A DNA stretch of 64,000 nt, from the NCBI GenBank assembly GCA_964345135.1, contig CAYFQI010000001.1, positions 6,474 through 70,473 on the forward strand, given 5' to 3'. Under the pieces are notes generated by a model. The model worked only from the letters and a program-made list of their open reading frames with translations, was not told the origin of the DNA and did no database searches. Origin of the DNA: CAYMKE01 sp964345135. GTDB lineage: Bacteria; Bacteroidota; Bacteroidia; Bacteroidales; JBBRXJ01. Position numbers and translations under genes: made by a program. This document shows positions 56,100-64,000 of this stretch, piece by piece (within the stretch, counting starts at the first letter, position 1; every line of letters begins with the position of its first letter).

Positions 56100-56501
56100 T
56101 TAATCTTTGACGGTTTCTTTTAAATTTTTATCCTCGTTTATTTGCCAAACATTATAGTCTCCATCCTGGTCAAAATCTGTAACGGCTGTAGCTGTTGCTT
56201 TGTAGCCTGAATTGGAAGCTTCTATAACTTCAATTTTGTAATTTGCCTGGCCTTCTTCTGTTACCAGTTTTTCTTGTTCAAAACCTAATTCTTCAAGGTC
56301 AGCAGTATAACGTGAATGCATGTAAAAATAATTTTTCTGGAGAGTATGCAGATGATTTAACTGCATTTTGGCTTCAGTACTTTTAGCTTTGGATATGAGT
56401 GGCATAAAATTGGGTAGCGCCAATAATACCAGTATACCAATAATGACCAGGACAACGAGTAGTTCAGTTAAACTAAAAGCCGGGAGTTTACGGTTTTTCA
56501 T
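56100..56501 (-). CDS. Major pseudopilin (GspG/PilA-like)
   Basis: 133 residues. The 8-residue leader MKNRKLPA is followed by FSLTELLVVLVIIGILVLLA (Glu at +5, long hydrophobic alpha-1). Alanine is at -1. The globular part (SKAKSTEAKMQLNHLHTLQK, then YFYMHSRYTADLEELGFEQ) and the DFDQDGDYNVWQINEDKNLK end match GspG-like pilins of Bacteroidota. The acidic DFDQDGDYN loop could bind calcium, as in GspG. It is the first gene of the operon. No clear -7 TAnnTTTG promoter was found by eye in the 225 nt upstream. Confidence 0.92.
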   Translation of the reverse strand: MKNRKLPAFSLTELLVVLVIIGILVLLALPNFMPLISKAKSTEAKMQLNHLHTLQKNYFYMHSRYTADLEELGFEQEKLVTEEGQANYKIEVIEASNSGYKATATAVTDFDQDGDYNVWQINEDKNLKETVKD

Positions 56502-56726
56502 TTCACTATAAATTTATGGTTATAAGAAAAGATATTTATCTATATCGCTTTTACAAAATGAATAAAAAAATAGCAAAGAAAAAAATTTTTTTATTCATAA
56601 GCCTCTAAACCGGAATTTACAGCCTTGTTAATAAATTGATGTTAAAATTCCAATGAGCCCCGTTTGCAAATATGATTATGAATATCAATTGTTTCAATTC
56701 CCGGCTTTTCTTTTTTGATATGATGA

Positions 56727-57870
56727 ACTTTTTTTATAGATGAAGATTGGCATCCGGGAGATTTGATTATTGACCATAATGTCATCTATAATATTGAGAG
56801 GCTGATACAATTGAATGGATGTAGCTTTTTAAAGGTTTTTAATAATACCCTCCAGGCAACCAGCAAGCATCATATAGGAGGTGTTCAACTGGAAGATACC
56901 GATGTATATATACAAAACAATTTTGGAATTCCCAATGATTTTGGTGAATATGCCGTGATGTCTCATAACCTTTCTACTGGTACAGCAATTGATAATAATT
57001 ATTTTACAGATGCTGCCAATGGTGATTTTACATTAACATCCAATGCTGTAGAAGCCATTGACAGTGGAGCTAATGTGTCGCCATACAACGGATTAGTGAA
57101 AGATATTCCTGATATCGGCGCATATGAATATGGTAAAACAGAATGGACAGCAGGTGCCACGGCTGACATAATAGTCTTACATGAACTCGATTTGTCAGCA
57201 ACTAACGGGGGAAAAGTCATGCCTGGCGGGCTCATACGCGATGGTGAAGTGCTTGCTATCGAAGCCGAAGATGTATTAGGAGCCGTATTTAACCAATGGA
57301 GCGGAGATGTGACAGGAAGTGAAATCCCCCGGGAAATTACCATGAACTCAGATATAACAGCACTAGCGTGAATTTAATGTTGTTGATACGTTTAATTTAA
57401 ATATTGAAACAACCAATGGAAGCGTCCGTCTATTTCCTGGAGGAGGAACATATAATACCGGCACAGAAGTAAAGTTGACTGCAAATCCTGCTTCTGAAGA
57501 ATATTATTTTAGTGATTGGACAGGAGATATTACAGATTCCGTGAACCCGGTGACTGTTACCATGGATAATGATCATACCATTACAGCAAATTTTTCAGCC
57601 CACCCAAGGTATTTACTTATAATTGAAACCACCGAAGGGGGAAGTGTAAATATAAATCCTGAGCAGACAGATTACCTGGAAGGAACTGTTGTAAATATAT
57701 TAGCCATACCTGACAGTGCTTATAAATTTGTGAACTGGACAGGAGATGTTAGCGTTTCTGACAGTGTTATCCGCCAGGATATTATCCTGGATCATGATAT
57801 AACAATTACAGCTCATTTTGTGTCAACTGCCGGAATGGATGAATTAAATTCAGTATTATTTAAAATGTAA
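56727..57870 (+). pseudogene. Decayed beta-helix / InlB-type repeat surface protein gene
   Basis: An open plus-strand frame begins after a TGA at 56724 with no ATG in context. It reads FFIDEDWHPGDLIIDHNVIY and continues as a parallel beta-helix to DIPDIGAYEYGKTEWTAG, then to the first divergent InlB/Listeria-type repeat (FNQWSGDVTGSEIPREITMN). A frameshift follows near 57362-57371. In the next frame two more such repeats are clear: YYFSDWTGDITDSVNPVTVT and YKFVNWTGDVSVSDSVIRQD, ending in a TAA at 57868. It lacks its 5' end and signal, so it is a broken gene. The last codons overlap convergently with the small gene at 57856. Confidence 0.8.
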
Positions 57871-58143
57871 TAATTCTCTGTAGCTTTCTTTCGCCAAAGG
57901 ATATAAATTTTGGCCTCGTTCTGTGATAGGGACATGTTTACTTTTTTCAATTTCCAATACATATTTTTCTACCCATTCATCGGTTATTTCTGCTTCTGTT
58001 TTATTCATTAATTTGACAATAATTTCCATCAACTCCAGTTGGTAGTCATGGATTTCAATTCCCAGGTTACTCAAGGCTTCTATGTATTGATTAAAATACA
58101 TGTCCTGCTTTATTAGTTCTATGATGATTTCTTTTGTTTCCAT
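57856..58143 (-). CDS. Small hypothetical protein
   Basis: 95 residues, highly charged and predicted helical (IIIELIKQDMYFNQYIEALS, LGIEIHDYQLELMEIIVKLM), with a C-terminal half containing EWVEKYVLEIEKSKHVPI. No family is recognised. It lies 260 nt after hsdR in the same direction and overlaps the end of the plus-strand pseudogene by 15 nt. No toxin-antitoxin motif was seen. Confidence 0.65.
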   Translation of the reverse strand: METKEIIIELIKQDMYFNQYIEALSNLGIEIHDYQLELMEIIVKLMNKTEAEITDEWVEKYVLEIEKSKHVPITERGQNLYPLAKESYRELLHFK

Positions 58144-58403
58144 GATATATTTTTTTTAAAGTTTATAAATAAATTGTTTAATCCAATCCCTTTAACTTTG
58201 CCTGATTGGTGTTCATTATTAACCCGTTGCCGCTTTCTTAAAAAAGAGAACAGCAATGCTACAATGGTCTCATTATCTCCGGCACACTTGCAGAAACAAG
58301 GAGAATTATATATATTTAAGATTACCTCTTCTTAATATAAAACCCGTTCTAATTTATCTTTTTTATTTTTCCGTTGTGTGTCATCTGCTGCAGTAGTACA
58401 TAT

Positions 58404-61400
58404 TTATTGATACCGTTTTTTTGCCGTATTAACAATTTGTTCAATGATAGCATCTATTTCATCCCACCCGATGTCAACGTTGTGCCTGCTTTTTATAGTA
58501 AAAAGTAAATCTTCAATTTCCTGGCTCATATGATTTATCACGTCTTCTTTGTATTGCCAGTCTACCACACGGTGTTTGGATATGATCTTATCAATGGCCA
58601 ATCCTGCTTTTGCTGATATCTCTTCGTGTTTTCCGGATGGGAGTTTGGCATGCAATATATCCAATACAATACCATAAAAAGCTTTGGCATGCAAGTTATC
58701 TTCGATGATTTCCGGGCTGTCATCATCGGTATGATTTTGAACTGATTCCATAACATGTGTCACTTTTTGGAGGTATTGATGATCGGATATCTGTTTTTGT
58801 TTCCATGCTTCAATGGTTTCTTTGATCATATTGGAGATTTTTTTGTAAAATCCCGGGTCTTCATCTATTTTCTCTGCGATGGTTTTCGATGTTCGCGAAG
58901 CAATGCGGTCAGCTTTCGCTGCAGGGACTTTTACTGTTTCAACTTCTCGTGCAAATTTCTCTTTTTCAAAAATATTTACCTGGTCAGTTAAATCTACTAT
59001 ATCACCGGGTGTTACATGGACATCAACAAGTTTTTGAATTTGTTTTTCATATTGTTTGTAATTTATTTCATCCGAATATCTTGCTTTTACAGAAGCCCGC
59101 AGTTTCATGAAAAATGTTAAATCGTCTTTATACGTTTTGATTTGGTGTTTTGTATTTGCTTTGGTAAACTCGAATGATGCCAAAGCGATGCGCAGTGATC
59201 GGGTGTATAATGACAAGCGGTCGTAAAAATCATCACGTGTTGCTTTATTTTCCAAAAATCGTTCAAGCAGTTCTGTGTCGTTTTTGTTTTCCAGAGATTT
59301 AAATAGACTCCATAATTGTGAGTGGTATTTAGGTAGTTTATTGATTTCTTCTCGTATGTTCAATAGTGTGTCCCGGATGTCTTCTTCATCATATTCGGAA
59401 AGTAAACCATTATACATATTTATGGCTTTGTCCAGATTGCCCAGGACACCATAATAATCAATGATAAACCCAAAATCTTTGCCTTCGCATACCCGGTTTA
59501 CCCGTGCAATAGCTTGTAATAAGGCATGTTCTTTGAGAGCCCGGGTAATGAAAAGCACAATATTATGAGGCTCGTCAAAACCGGTTAACAGCTTATCTAT
59601 TACAATGATGATTTCTGGATGCGGTTCATGTTTAAATTGGCGAATGATTTCACGGTTGTATGTTTTTTCATTTGAATACCGTTCCATCATTTGTTTCCAG
59701 AAATTTACAACTGGTTTTGCTGGTGACAGATATTGCTCTTCGGCTTCGCGCATGTCCGGGCTTGATATAAGCACTTCGGTTGTCACCTTGCCGATTTCGT
59801 CCATGTATTGCTTGTATTTTAATGCTGCTGCTTTGGACGGCACGGTCAACTGGCCTTTAAAACCCGTGTGTTGCCAGTTTTTTTCAAATTGCCTGCTGAT
59901 GTCCCAGGCGATCCGGTAAATTTTTTGATCTCCAATATTCAACTGGTCGGCCCGGCTAAACTTCTTTTTCATATCTGCCCGTTGATATTCTGTAAGAGGT
60001 TCTGAAACCATGTTGAAATACGTGTCAATGGATGAATGATTAACATCCTGTACTACATGCCTGCCTTCATATAAAAGTGGCACGATTGCTTTATCTTCCA
60101 CTGCCTGTTTTATGGTATAAGGCGTTGAAATGATGCCCCCGAACTTGTTTACCGTGTTTTTGTATTTCTTTTTAACGGGTGTGCCTGTAAAACCCAAATA
60201 ACAAACATTTGGAAATACCCGCTGCATGTTGGTATTGGATTCGCCATATTCACTGCGATGACTTTCATCTACTAACATGAAAATATCATGCGAAGGGTTG
60301 CTTCCTGTTCCTCTTTTGACTGCTGTCTCGAACTTATTGATCACCGTGGTAATAATGTCTGCTGATTTTGAATTAATCAGGCGAATCAATTCTTTCCCGG
60401 TACGGGCCTGCTTCACTTGTTTATCGTGGTTTTTAAACGTCCTGGTAATCTGGTCATCCAGGTCAACCCGGTCTGTTACAATCACTATGGTGGGATTGTT
60501 GATTTCCGGATCCAGTGCCAGCGATTTGGCCATCAGCACCATGGTCAGTGATTTACCACTGCCCTGGGTGTGCCATAATACACCTCCCTTGCGGCGGCCA
60601 TTTTCAATGCGTTTTACCCGTGCAAGTGTATTTTTTACAGTAAAATATTGTTGGTACCTGGCTATCTTCTTCAGTCCGGCATCATGCAAAATAAATTTCC
60701 ATGTAAGTTCCATTAACCGTTCAGGCCTGCATACGTGATACAGCAATTGATCTTGTAAGGTAACCGTGGCACGTGAATGTTCTTTTTGATGAATATATTT
60801 GTTTACATTTTTAAACCGGCCTGTAAAAAGCTGTTCTTTTCGCATTTTTGTCAGGGGCTTGTTCACGAGTTTTTCCAGGGTTTTGTCTTGTTCTTTTTCT
60901 TCTTTCCAGTATGCCCACCATTCTTTGGGTGTGCCGGTGGTGGCATATTTGGCATCGTTAGAGCAAAGGCTCACAAGTATTTGGGCATAAATGTAGAGGT
61001 GTGGAATGGCATCTGGTTGTTGGTTTCGCAAATGTTGGTTTACGGCTATGTCCACAGGTTTGTCATGATTGGCATTATTCACGCCGGGGCTTTTGCACTC
61101 GATGACACAAAATGGAATGCCATTGATAAAGAGTACAATATCTGGCCTGTAGATATTGGTGTTGCCGAGACATTGTACGGTTAGCTCCGGGGCCACGTGA
61201 TAAGTATTGTTTCCTGGGTGTTCCCAGTCAATATACCGGAGAGTGTAACTTTTTGTTTCGTCTTTTATAGTTTCTTCAAAGCTTTTGCCAAGGGTGAGGA
61301 GGTTGTATGCTTTTTCACTGGTTTTATACAATCCTTCTTTCAATGAAAAGTTTTTCACTGCTTGAATGGCACCGGCAATGTTTTTGTTGCTAAACGGGTA

Positions 61401-61595
61401 GTGTTCGCCCCTGAACGCAATGGCATTGATCTTCCGGAGCTGCTGCTCCAGGATGTCTTCAAGGATTACATGCGATGTTTTATGCCTGCGCTGTTCCTCA
61501 ACCTCCCAAGGGGGAAGGTACTGATACCCCATCTTCATGAGCATCTGCAGGGCATGGATATGTGATATGTAGCTTTCGTTGTATGACATTTGCAT
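58404..61595 (-). CDS. hsdR: Type I restriction endonuclease R subunit (HsdR)
   Basis: 1063 residues. The N-terminal PD-(D/E)xK nuclease core is at about 148-170 (RPDIVLFINGIPFCVIECKS, Asp then Glu-Cys-Lys). The SF2 translocase follows, with Walker A HTQGSGKSLTMVLMAKSLAL at about 345, DESH box LVDESHRSEYG at about 442, motif III GFTGTPVKKKYK, and motif VI region LFITRALKEHALLQAIARVN. The C-terminus is helical. The protein cleaves DNA remote from unmethylated target sites after ATP-driven translocation, in complex with the M and S subunits. It is last in the hsdS-hsdM-hsdR order, 87 nt after hsdM. It appears complete. Confidence 0.96.
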   Translation of the reverse strand: MQMSYNESYISHIHALQMLMKMGYQYLPPWEVEEQRRHKTSHVILEDILEQQLRKINAIAFRGEHYPFSNKNIAGAIQAVKNFSLKEGLYKTSEKAYNLLTLGKSFEETIKDETKSYTLRYIDWEHPGNNTYHVAPELTVQCLGNTNIYRPDIVLFINGIPFCVIECKSPGVNNANHDKPVDIAVNQHLRNQQPDAIPHLYIYAQILVSLCSNDAKYATTGTPKEWWAYWKEEKEQDKTLEKLVNKPLTKMRKEQLFTGRFKNVNKYIHQKEHSRATVTLQDQLLYHVCRPERLMELTWKFILHDAGLKKIARYQQYFTVKNTLARVKRIENGRRKGGVLWHTQGSGKSLTMVLMAKSLALDPEINNPTIVIVTDRVDLDDQITRTFKNHDKQVKQARTGKELIRLINSKSADIITTVINKFETAVKRGTGSNPSHDIFMLVDESHRSEYGESNTNMQRVFPNVCYLGFTGTPVKKKYKNTVNKFGGIISTPYTIKQAVEDKAIVPLLYEGRHVVQDVNHSSIDTYFNMVSEPLTEYQRADMKKKFSRADQLNIGDQKIYRIAWDISRQFEKNWQHTGFKGQLTVPSKAAALKYKQYMDEIGKVTTEVLISSPDMREAEEQYLSPAKPVVNFWKQMMERYSNEKTYNREIIRQFKHEPHPEIIIVIDKLLTGFDEPHNIVLFITRALKEHALLQAIARVNRVCEGKDFGFIIDYYGVLGNLDKAINMYNGLLSEYDEEDIRDTLLNIREEINKLPKYHSQLWSLFKSLENKNDTELLERFLENKATRDDFYDRLSLYTRSLRIALASFEFTKANTKHQIKTYKDDLTFFMKLRASVKARYSDEINYKQYEKQIQKLVDVHVTPGDIVDLTDQVNIFEKEKFAREVETVKVPAAKADRIASRTSKTIAEKIDEDPGFYKKISNMIKETIEAWKQKQISDHQYLQKVTHVMESVQNHTDDDSPEIIEDNLHAKAFYGIVLDILHAKLPSGKHEEISAKAGLAIDKIISKHRVVDWQYKEDVINHMSQEIEDLLFTIKSRHNVDIGWDEIDAIIEQIVNTAKKRYQ

Positions 61596-61682
61596 GGTAT
61601 AAATTTCAAAGCATTAATTTTAAACAAATCTGATAGATTTAGGTAAAACGGTTATACTTTATAAATGATAGATTTTTTTTAT

Positions 61683-63176
61683 TCAAGTAGTCAATTTCAT
61701 AAGATATTTATTCATTTCTCCTTTTACTACTTCCAACTCTGTTTCCAGTTGTTCAATTTCCTGCTGTAATGCCGGGATGTTGATTTTTTCCTTTTCTTTA
61801 AAGATGTCAACATACCGGGGGATGTTAAGGGTGAACTCATTTTCTTTGATTTCTTTGAAAGGGGCACGGTAGCTGTATTTATTAACTGTTTCAAAGGCAT
61901 TGTACGTTTTGATGATCCGTTGGATATGTTCTTTTCCGAGTTTGTTCTGGTTTTTGCCTTCAATGTATTCGTTGCTGGCATCAATGAATAATACGTCGGT
62001 TGTGGTTTTCCCCCGGTTAAAAATCAGGATAGCAGCCGGGATTCCTGTGCCGTAAAATAGTTTTGCAGGCAACCCGATGACGGCTTCCAGCAGGTTTTCT
62101 TCAATGAATTTTTGCCGTATTTTCCCTTCGGTACTGCCTCTGAATAATACACCATGGGGCACCACCACGCCTACTTTCCCGGTGTTTTCTACCGTGCTTT
62201 CTATCATGTGGGAGATGAAAGCATAATCTGCCGTGCTTTTGGGTGGAATACCCCGCCAAAAGCGTTGATACGGGTCTTTGTCTGCATATTCCTGCCCCCA
62301 ATTATCGAGTGAAAAGGGTGGATTGGCAATCACGATGTCGAATGTTGCCAGTTTATCACCATTAAGGAACCTGGGGTTATTGAGGGTATCGCCCCATTTA
62401 ATTTGTGCATTATCCCGGCAATGTAAGAACATGTTCATTTTACACAGAGCCCGGGTAACTCCATTGCTTTCTTGTCCGTAGAGCGAAAAATTATTTGAGC
62501 CGATCTCTTGTGCCACTTTAATGAGTAGTGAGCCAGAACCACATGCCGGGTCATAAATACGTTGGCCGGGTTTAGGTTGCATAAGCTGTGCAATGGTGGT
62601 GGATATTTCGGACGGGGTAAAAAATTCATCGCTTTTTTTGCCTGAAGTGCTTGCAAACCGAGCAATCAGGTGTTCATAAACATTGCCAATCACATCGAGG
62701 TTCCTGGAGTGTGATGGGTAAAGATCAAGCGTGTCGTTGGTAAAGTAGTCAATCAGGTTTTTGAGCCTGCGGTTCCTGTCGTGTGTCTCACCCAGATTGT
62801 TTTCCGAATTAAAATCAATGTTGCGAAAAATACCGTCAAGTTTTTCCTTATTGGCATCTTCTATTTTGTCGAGCGCTTTGTTTATTTTTTGACCTATATT
62901 GCTGTCTTTTCGATGGTTGTATAAATACTCAAACGAACAATCATCCGGGATGATAAACCGCTCGCGTCCGAGGGCACGCCGGATGCGTTCCGGGTCGCCG
63001 TTATATTTGGCAGTATATTCTTTTTGCTTGTCTTTCCAAATGTCACTGATGTATTTGAGAAACAGGAACACGAGAATATAATTTTTACATTTTGAAAGAT
63101 CTACAACATCCCTGAAGGTATTGCAGACCTGCCATACAATGGCACTGACTTTGTCCTGATGAATGGTTTTAGACAT
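61683..63176 (-). CDS. hsdM: Type I DNA methyltransferase M subunit (HsdM)
   Basis: 497 residues. An N-terminal helical HsdM_N domain (IVWQVCNTFRDVVDLSKCKN ...) leads to an N6-adenine methyltransferase core, with the AdoMet-binding motif DPACGSGSLLIKVAQ at about 209 and catalytic NPPFS at about 282. The C-terminus is a coiled coil (LQQEIEQLETELEVVKGEMN). It modifies adenine at sites chosen by HsdS and forms the core of the enzyme. It starts 18 nt after hsdS. It appears complete and functional. Confidence 0.96.
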   Translation of the reverse strand: MSKTIHQDKVSAIVWQVCNTFRDVVDLSKCKNYILVFLFLKYISDIWKDKQKEYTAKYNGDPERIRRALGRERFIIPDDCSFEYLYNHRKDSNIGQKINKALDKIEDANKEKLDGIFRNIDFNSENNLGETHDRNRRLKNLIDYFTNDTLDLYPSHSRNLDVIGNVYEHLIARFASTSGKKSDEFFTPSEISTTIAQLMQPKPGQRIYDPACGSGSLLIKVAQEIGSNNFSLYGQESNGVTRALCKMNMFLHCRDNAQIKWGDTLNNPRFLNGDKLATFDIVIANPPFSLDNWGQEYADKDPYQRFWRGIPPKSTADYAFISHMIESTVENTGKVGVVVPHGVLFRGSTEGKIRQKFIEENLLEAVIGLPAKLFYGTGIPAAILIFNRGKTTTDVLFIDASNEYIEGKNQNKLGKEHIQRIIKTYNAFETVNKYSYRAPFKEIKENEFTLNIPRYVDIFKEKEKINIPALQQEIEQLETELEVVKGEMNKYLMKLTT

Positions 63177-63194
63177 GGTCGGGGTGTTATGGTA

Positions 63195-63755
63195 TTATAA
63201 AAATAATGATTGAATGGTGGCATCTATGAATTGTTCTTTTTTTGTGATTATTTGATGAAGTAATTTTTTTTCTTTAACCAGGCATTGGTGTAATGAGATA
63301 ATATGTTGTTGTGTGATTGTATCCGGGACAGGAATTTCAAGGTTTTCCAGTATTTTTTTACTGATGACCGGGATGGAGCCGTTTTTTTTATGCATGTTAA
63401 AATATATTTTGGTCTGCGATGCGTTCAGGAACCATGCGATATAGCCGGGTAAGATATGATGAGGAAAGCCGTTTAAAATAATAAATGTTGATGTGGCGAC
63501 AGCATTTTCAATTTGTGAATTCCATACTACGGCATAATGGTGATATCCTTTGGCAGCAAAAAGAATGTCATGCTCTTTTAGAAAGTCTTTAGGGGTTGTC
63601 AATTTAGTATTGATTCTGAATATGTATTTGGATTTTAAATGCCCGTATTCATTAAAATCTTTACCCTGAAGGCATACAACCTCTCCTGTGTTTTCTGTTT
63701 TTACATTCAGGCCAAACCGCATGTTGCAAATAGTATGTAATGGTAATTTTTGCAT
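63195..63755 (-). CDS. hsdS: Half-size type I specificity subunit (HsdS-like)
   Basis: 186 residues, about half of a usual HsdS. It has one target-recognition domain (TICNMRFGLNVKTENTGEVV ... FAAKGYHHYAVVWNSQ) and one conserved helical arm (IPVPDTITQQHIISLHQCLV, then KEKKLLHQIITKKEQFIDAT), and a stop follows directly. The GSIPVISKKILENLEIPVP stretch is typical of the end of a recognition domain. No second half is present in the window downstream before hsdM. Single-domain S proteins are known to work as dimers that read symmetric sites, so this may be active. It could also be a truncated copy. First gene of the operon. Confidence 0.88.
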   Translation of the reverse strand: MQKLPLHTICNMRFGLNVKTENTGEVVCLQGKDFNEYGHLKSKYIFRINTKLTTPKDFLKEHDILFAAKGYHHYAVVWNSQIENAVATSTFIILNGFPHHILPGYIAWFLNASQTKIYFNMHKKNGSIPVISKKILENLEIPVPDTITQQHIISLHQCLVKEKKLLHQIITKKEQFIDATIQSLFL

Positions 63756-63817
63756 CAGTTAAACATTTATAAAAAACAAAAATATGGATATAAAATATTC
63801 ATAGCAACTTTTTTTGC

Positions 63818-63858
63818 AATTATTTTTCTTTTCATTCAGCATGAAAAGAAAAATAATT
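63818..63858. repeat. Perfect 18-bp inverted repeat (stem-loop) upstream of hsdS
   Basis: AATTATTTTTCTTTTCAT (63818-63835) and its exact reverse complement (63841-63858) flank a 5-nt loop (TCAGC). The centre is 83 nt upstream of the hsdS start. No T-run follows on the minus strand. It could be a terminator for an unseen gene to the right or a regulatory hairpin in the hsdS leader. The rest of 63756-64000 shows no gene. Confidence 0.85.
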
Positions 63859-64000
63859 ATGGTTTCGGTTTTGAAAATTATAAGTGTTTAATGTTTATCG
63901 TACTACTACTACAAAAGATTTTTCAGTATAACCATTTATTATGTGTCTATTCATCAATAATATGTTTTAAAAAATAGAGTAAGGTATTTTTGTTTATAAA

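Noticed and set aside
56579..56592. A7T7 palindrome as terminator
   Set aside because: Homopolymer run without a GC stem; no gene ends there in the right direction.

Overview
The window reads as a chromosomal segment of a Bacteroidota bacterium. The evidence is a C-terminal type A sorting domain of the type IX secretion system on one protein, giant secreted proteins with PKD, SprB-like and beta-helix domains, AT-rich DNA, no Shine-Dalgarno-like spacing, and Bacteroidota-style S41 peptidase and pilin-like genes. Every intact gene is on the minus strand, so transcription runs from high to low coordinates. No rRNA, tRNA, CRISPR array or complete insertion sequence was seen. Genus cannot be named from the sequence.

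Region 1 (1-35792) is a block of secreted giants with little space between genes. In transcription order: a small exported protein; a 2902-residue mosaic adhesin; three phage-tail-collar/tail-fibre-tip paralogues; a 1915-residue SprB, beta-helix and Ig-like protein; an OmpH/Skp-like periplasmic chaperone; a lipoprotein; a ~1982-residue SpvB/RHS-like protein; a 239-residue exported protein; a ~1559-residue RHS-like protein; a second small exported protein that looks like a distant paralogue of the first; and an LRR, beta-helix and PKD giant that runs off the left edge. Four successive junctions between 17303 and 10197 overlap (three ATGA overlaps and one 8-nt overlap), which argues that this core is one co-expressed surface assembly. 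I know no named system with this composition, and it is the best candidate here for something undescribed.

Region 2 (35793-42325) has gene-poor spacers carrying a dispersed repeat family, an LIC11966-like surface protein, an S41 tail-specific protease, and an SMP-30-like beta-propeller with a type IX sorting signal. A remnant of a membrane protein lies next to a palindromic repeat.

Region 3 (42326-56501) holds an amino-acid permease fused to a degenerate EIIA-like domain and a TrkA-C domain. Upstream of it is a 12-kb type II secretion/type IV pilus-like operon: pseudopilins, prepilin peptidase, GspE-type ATPase, secretin, PilM-PilN fusion, PilO, PilP/GspC-like, GspF and two lipoproteins. There is no PilT-like retraction ATPase. 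All four pilin-like proteins have alanine, not glycine, before the cleavage site.

Region 4 (56727-63755) holds a decayed plus-strand beta-helix/InlB-repeat gene, a small unknown gene, and a type I restriction-modification operon hsdS-hsdM-hsdR whose specificity subunit is only half-size. A perfect 18-bp stem-loop lies just upstream of hsdS.
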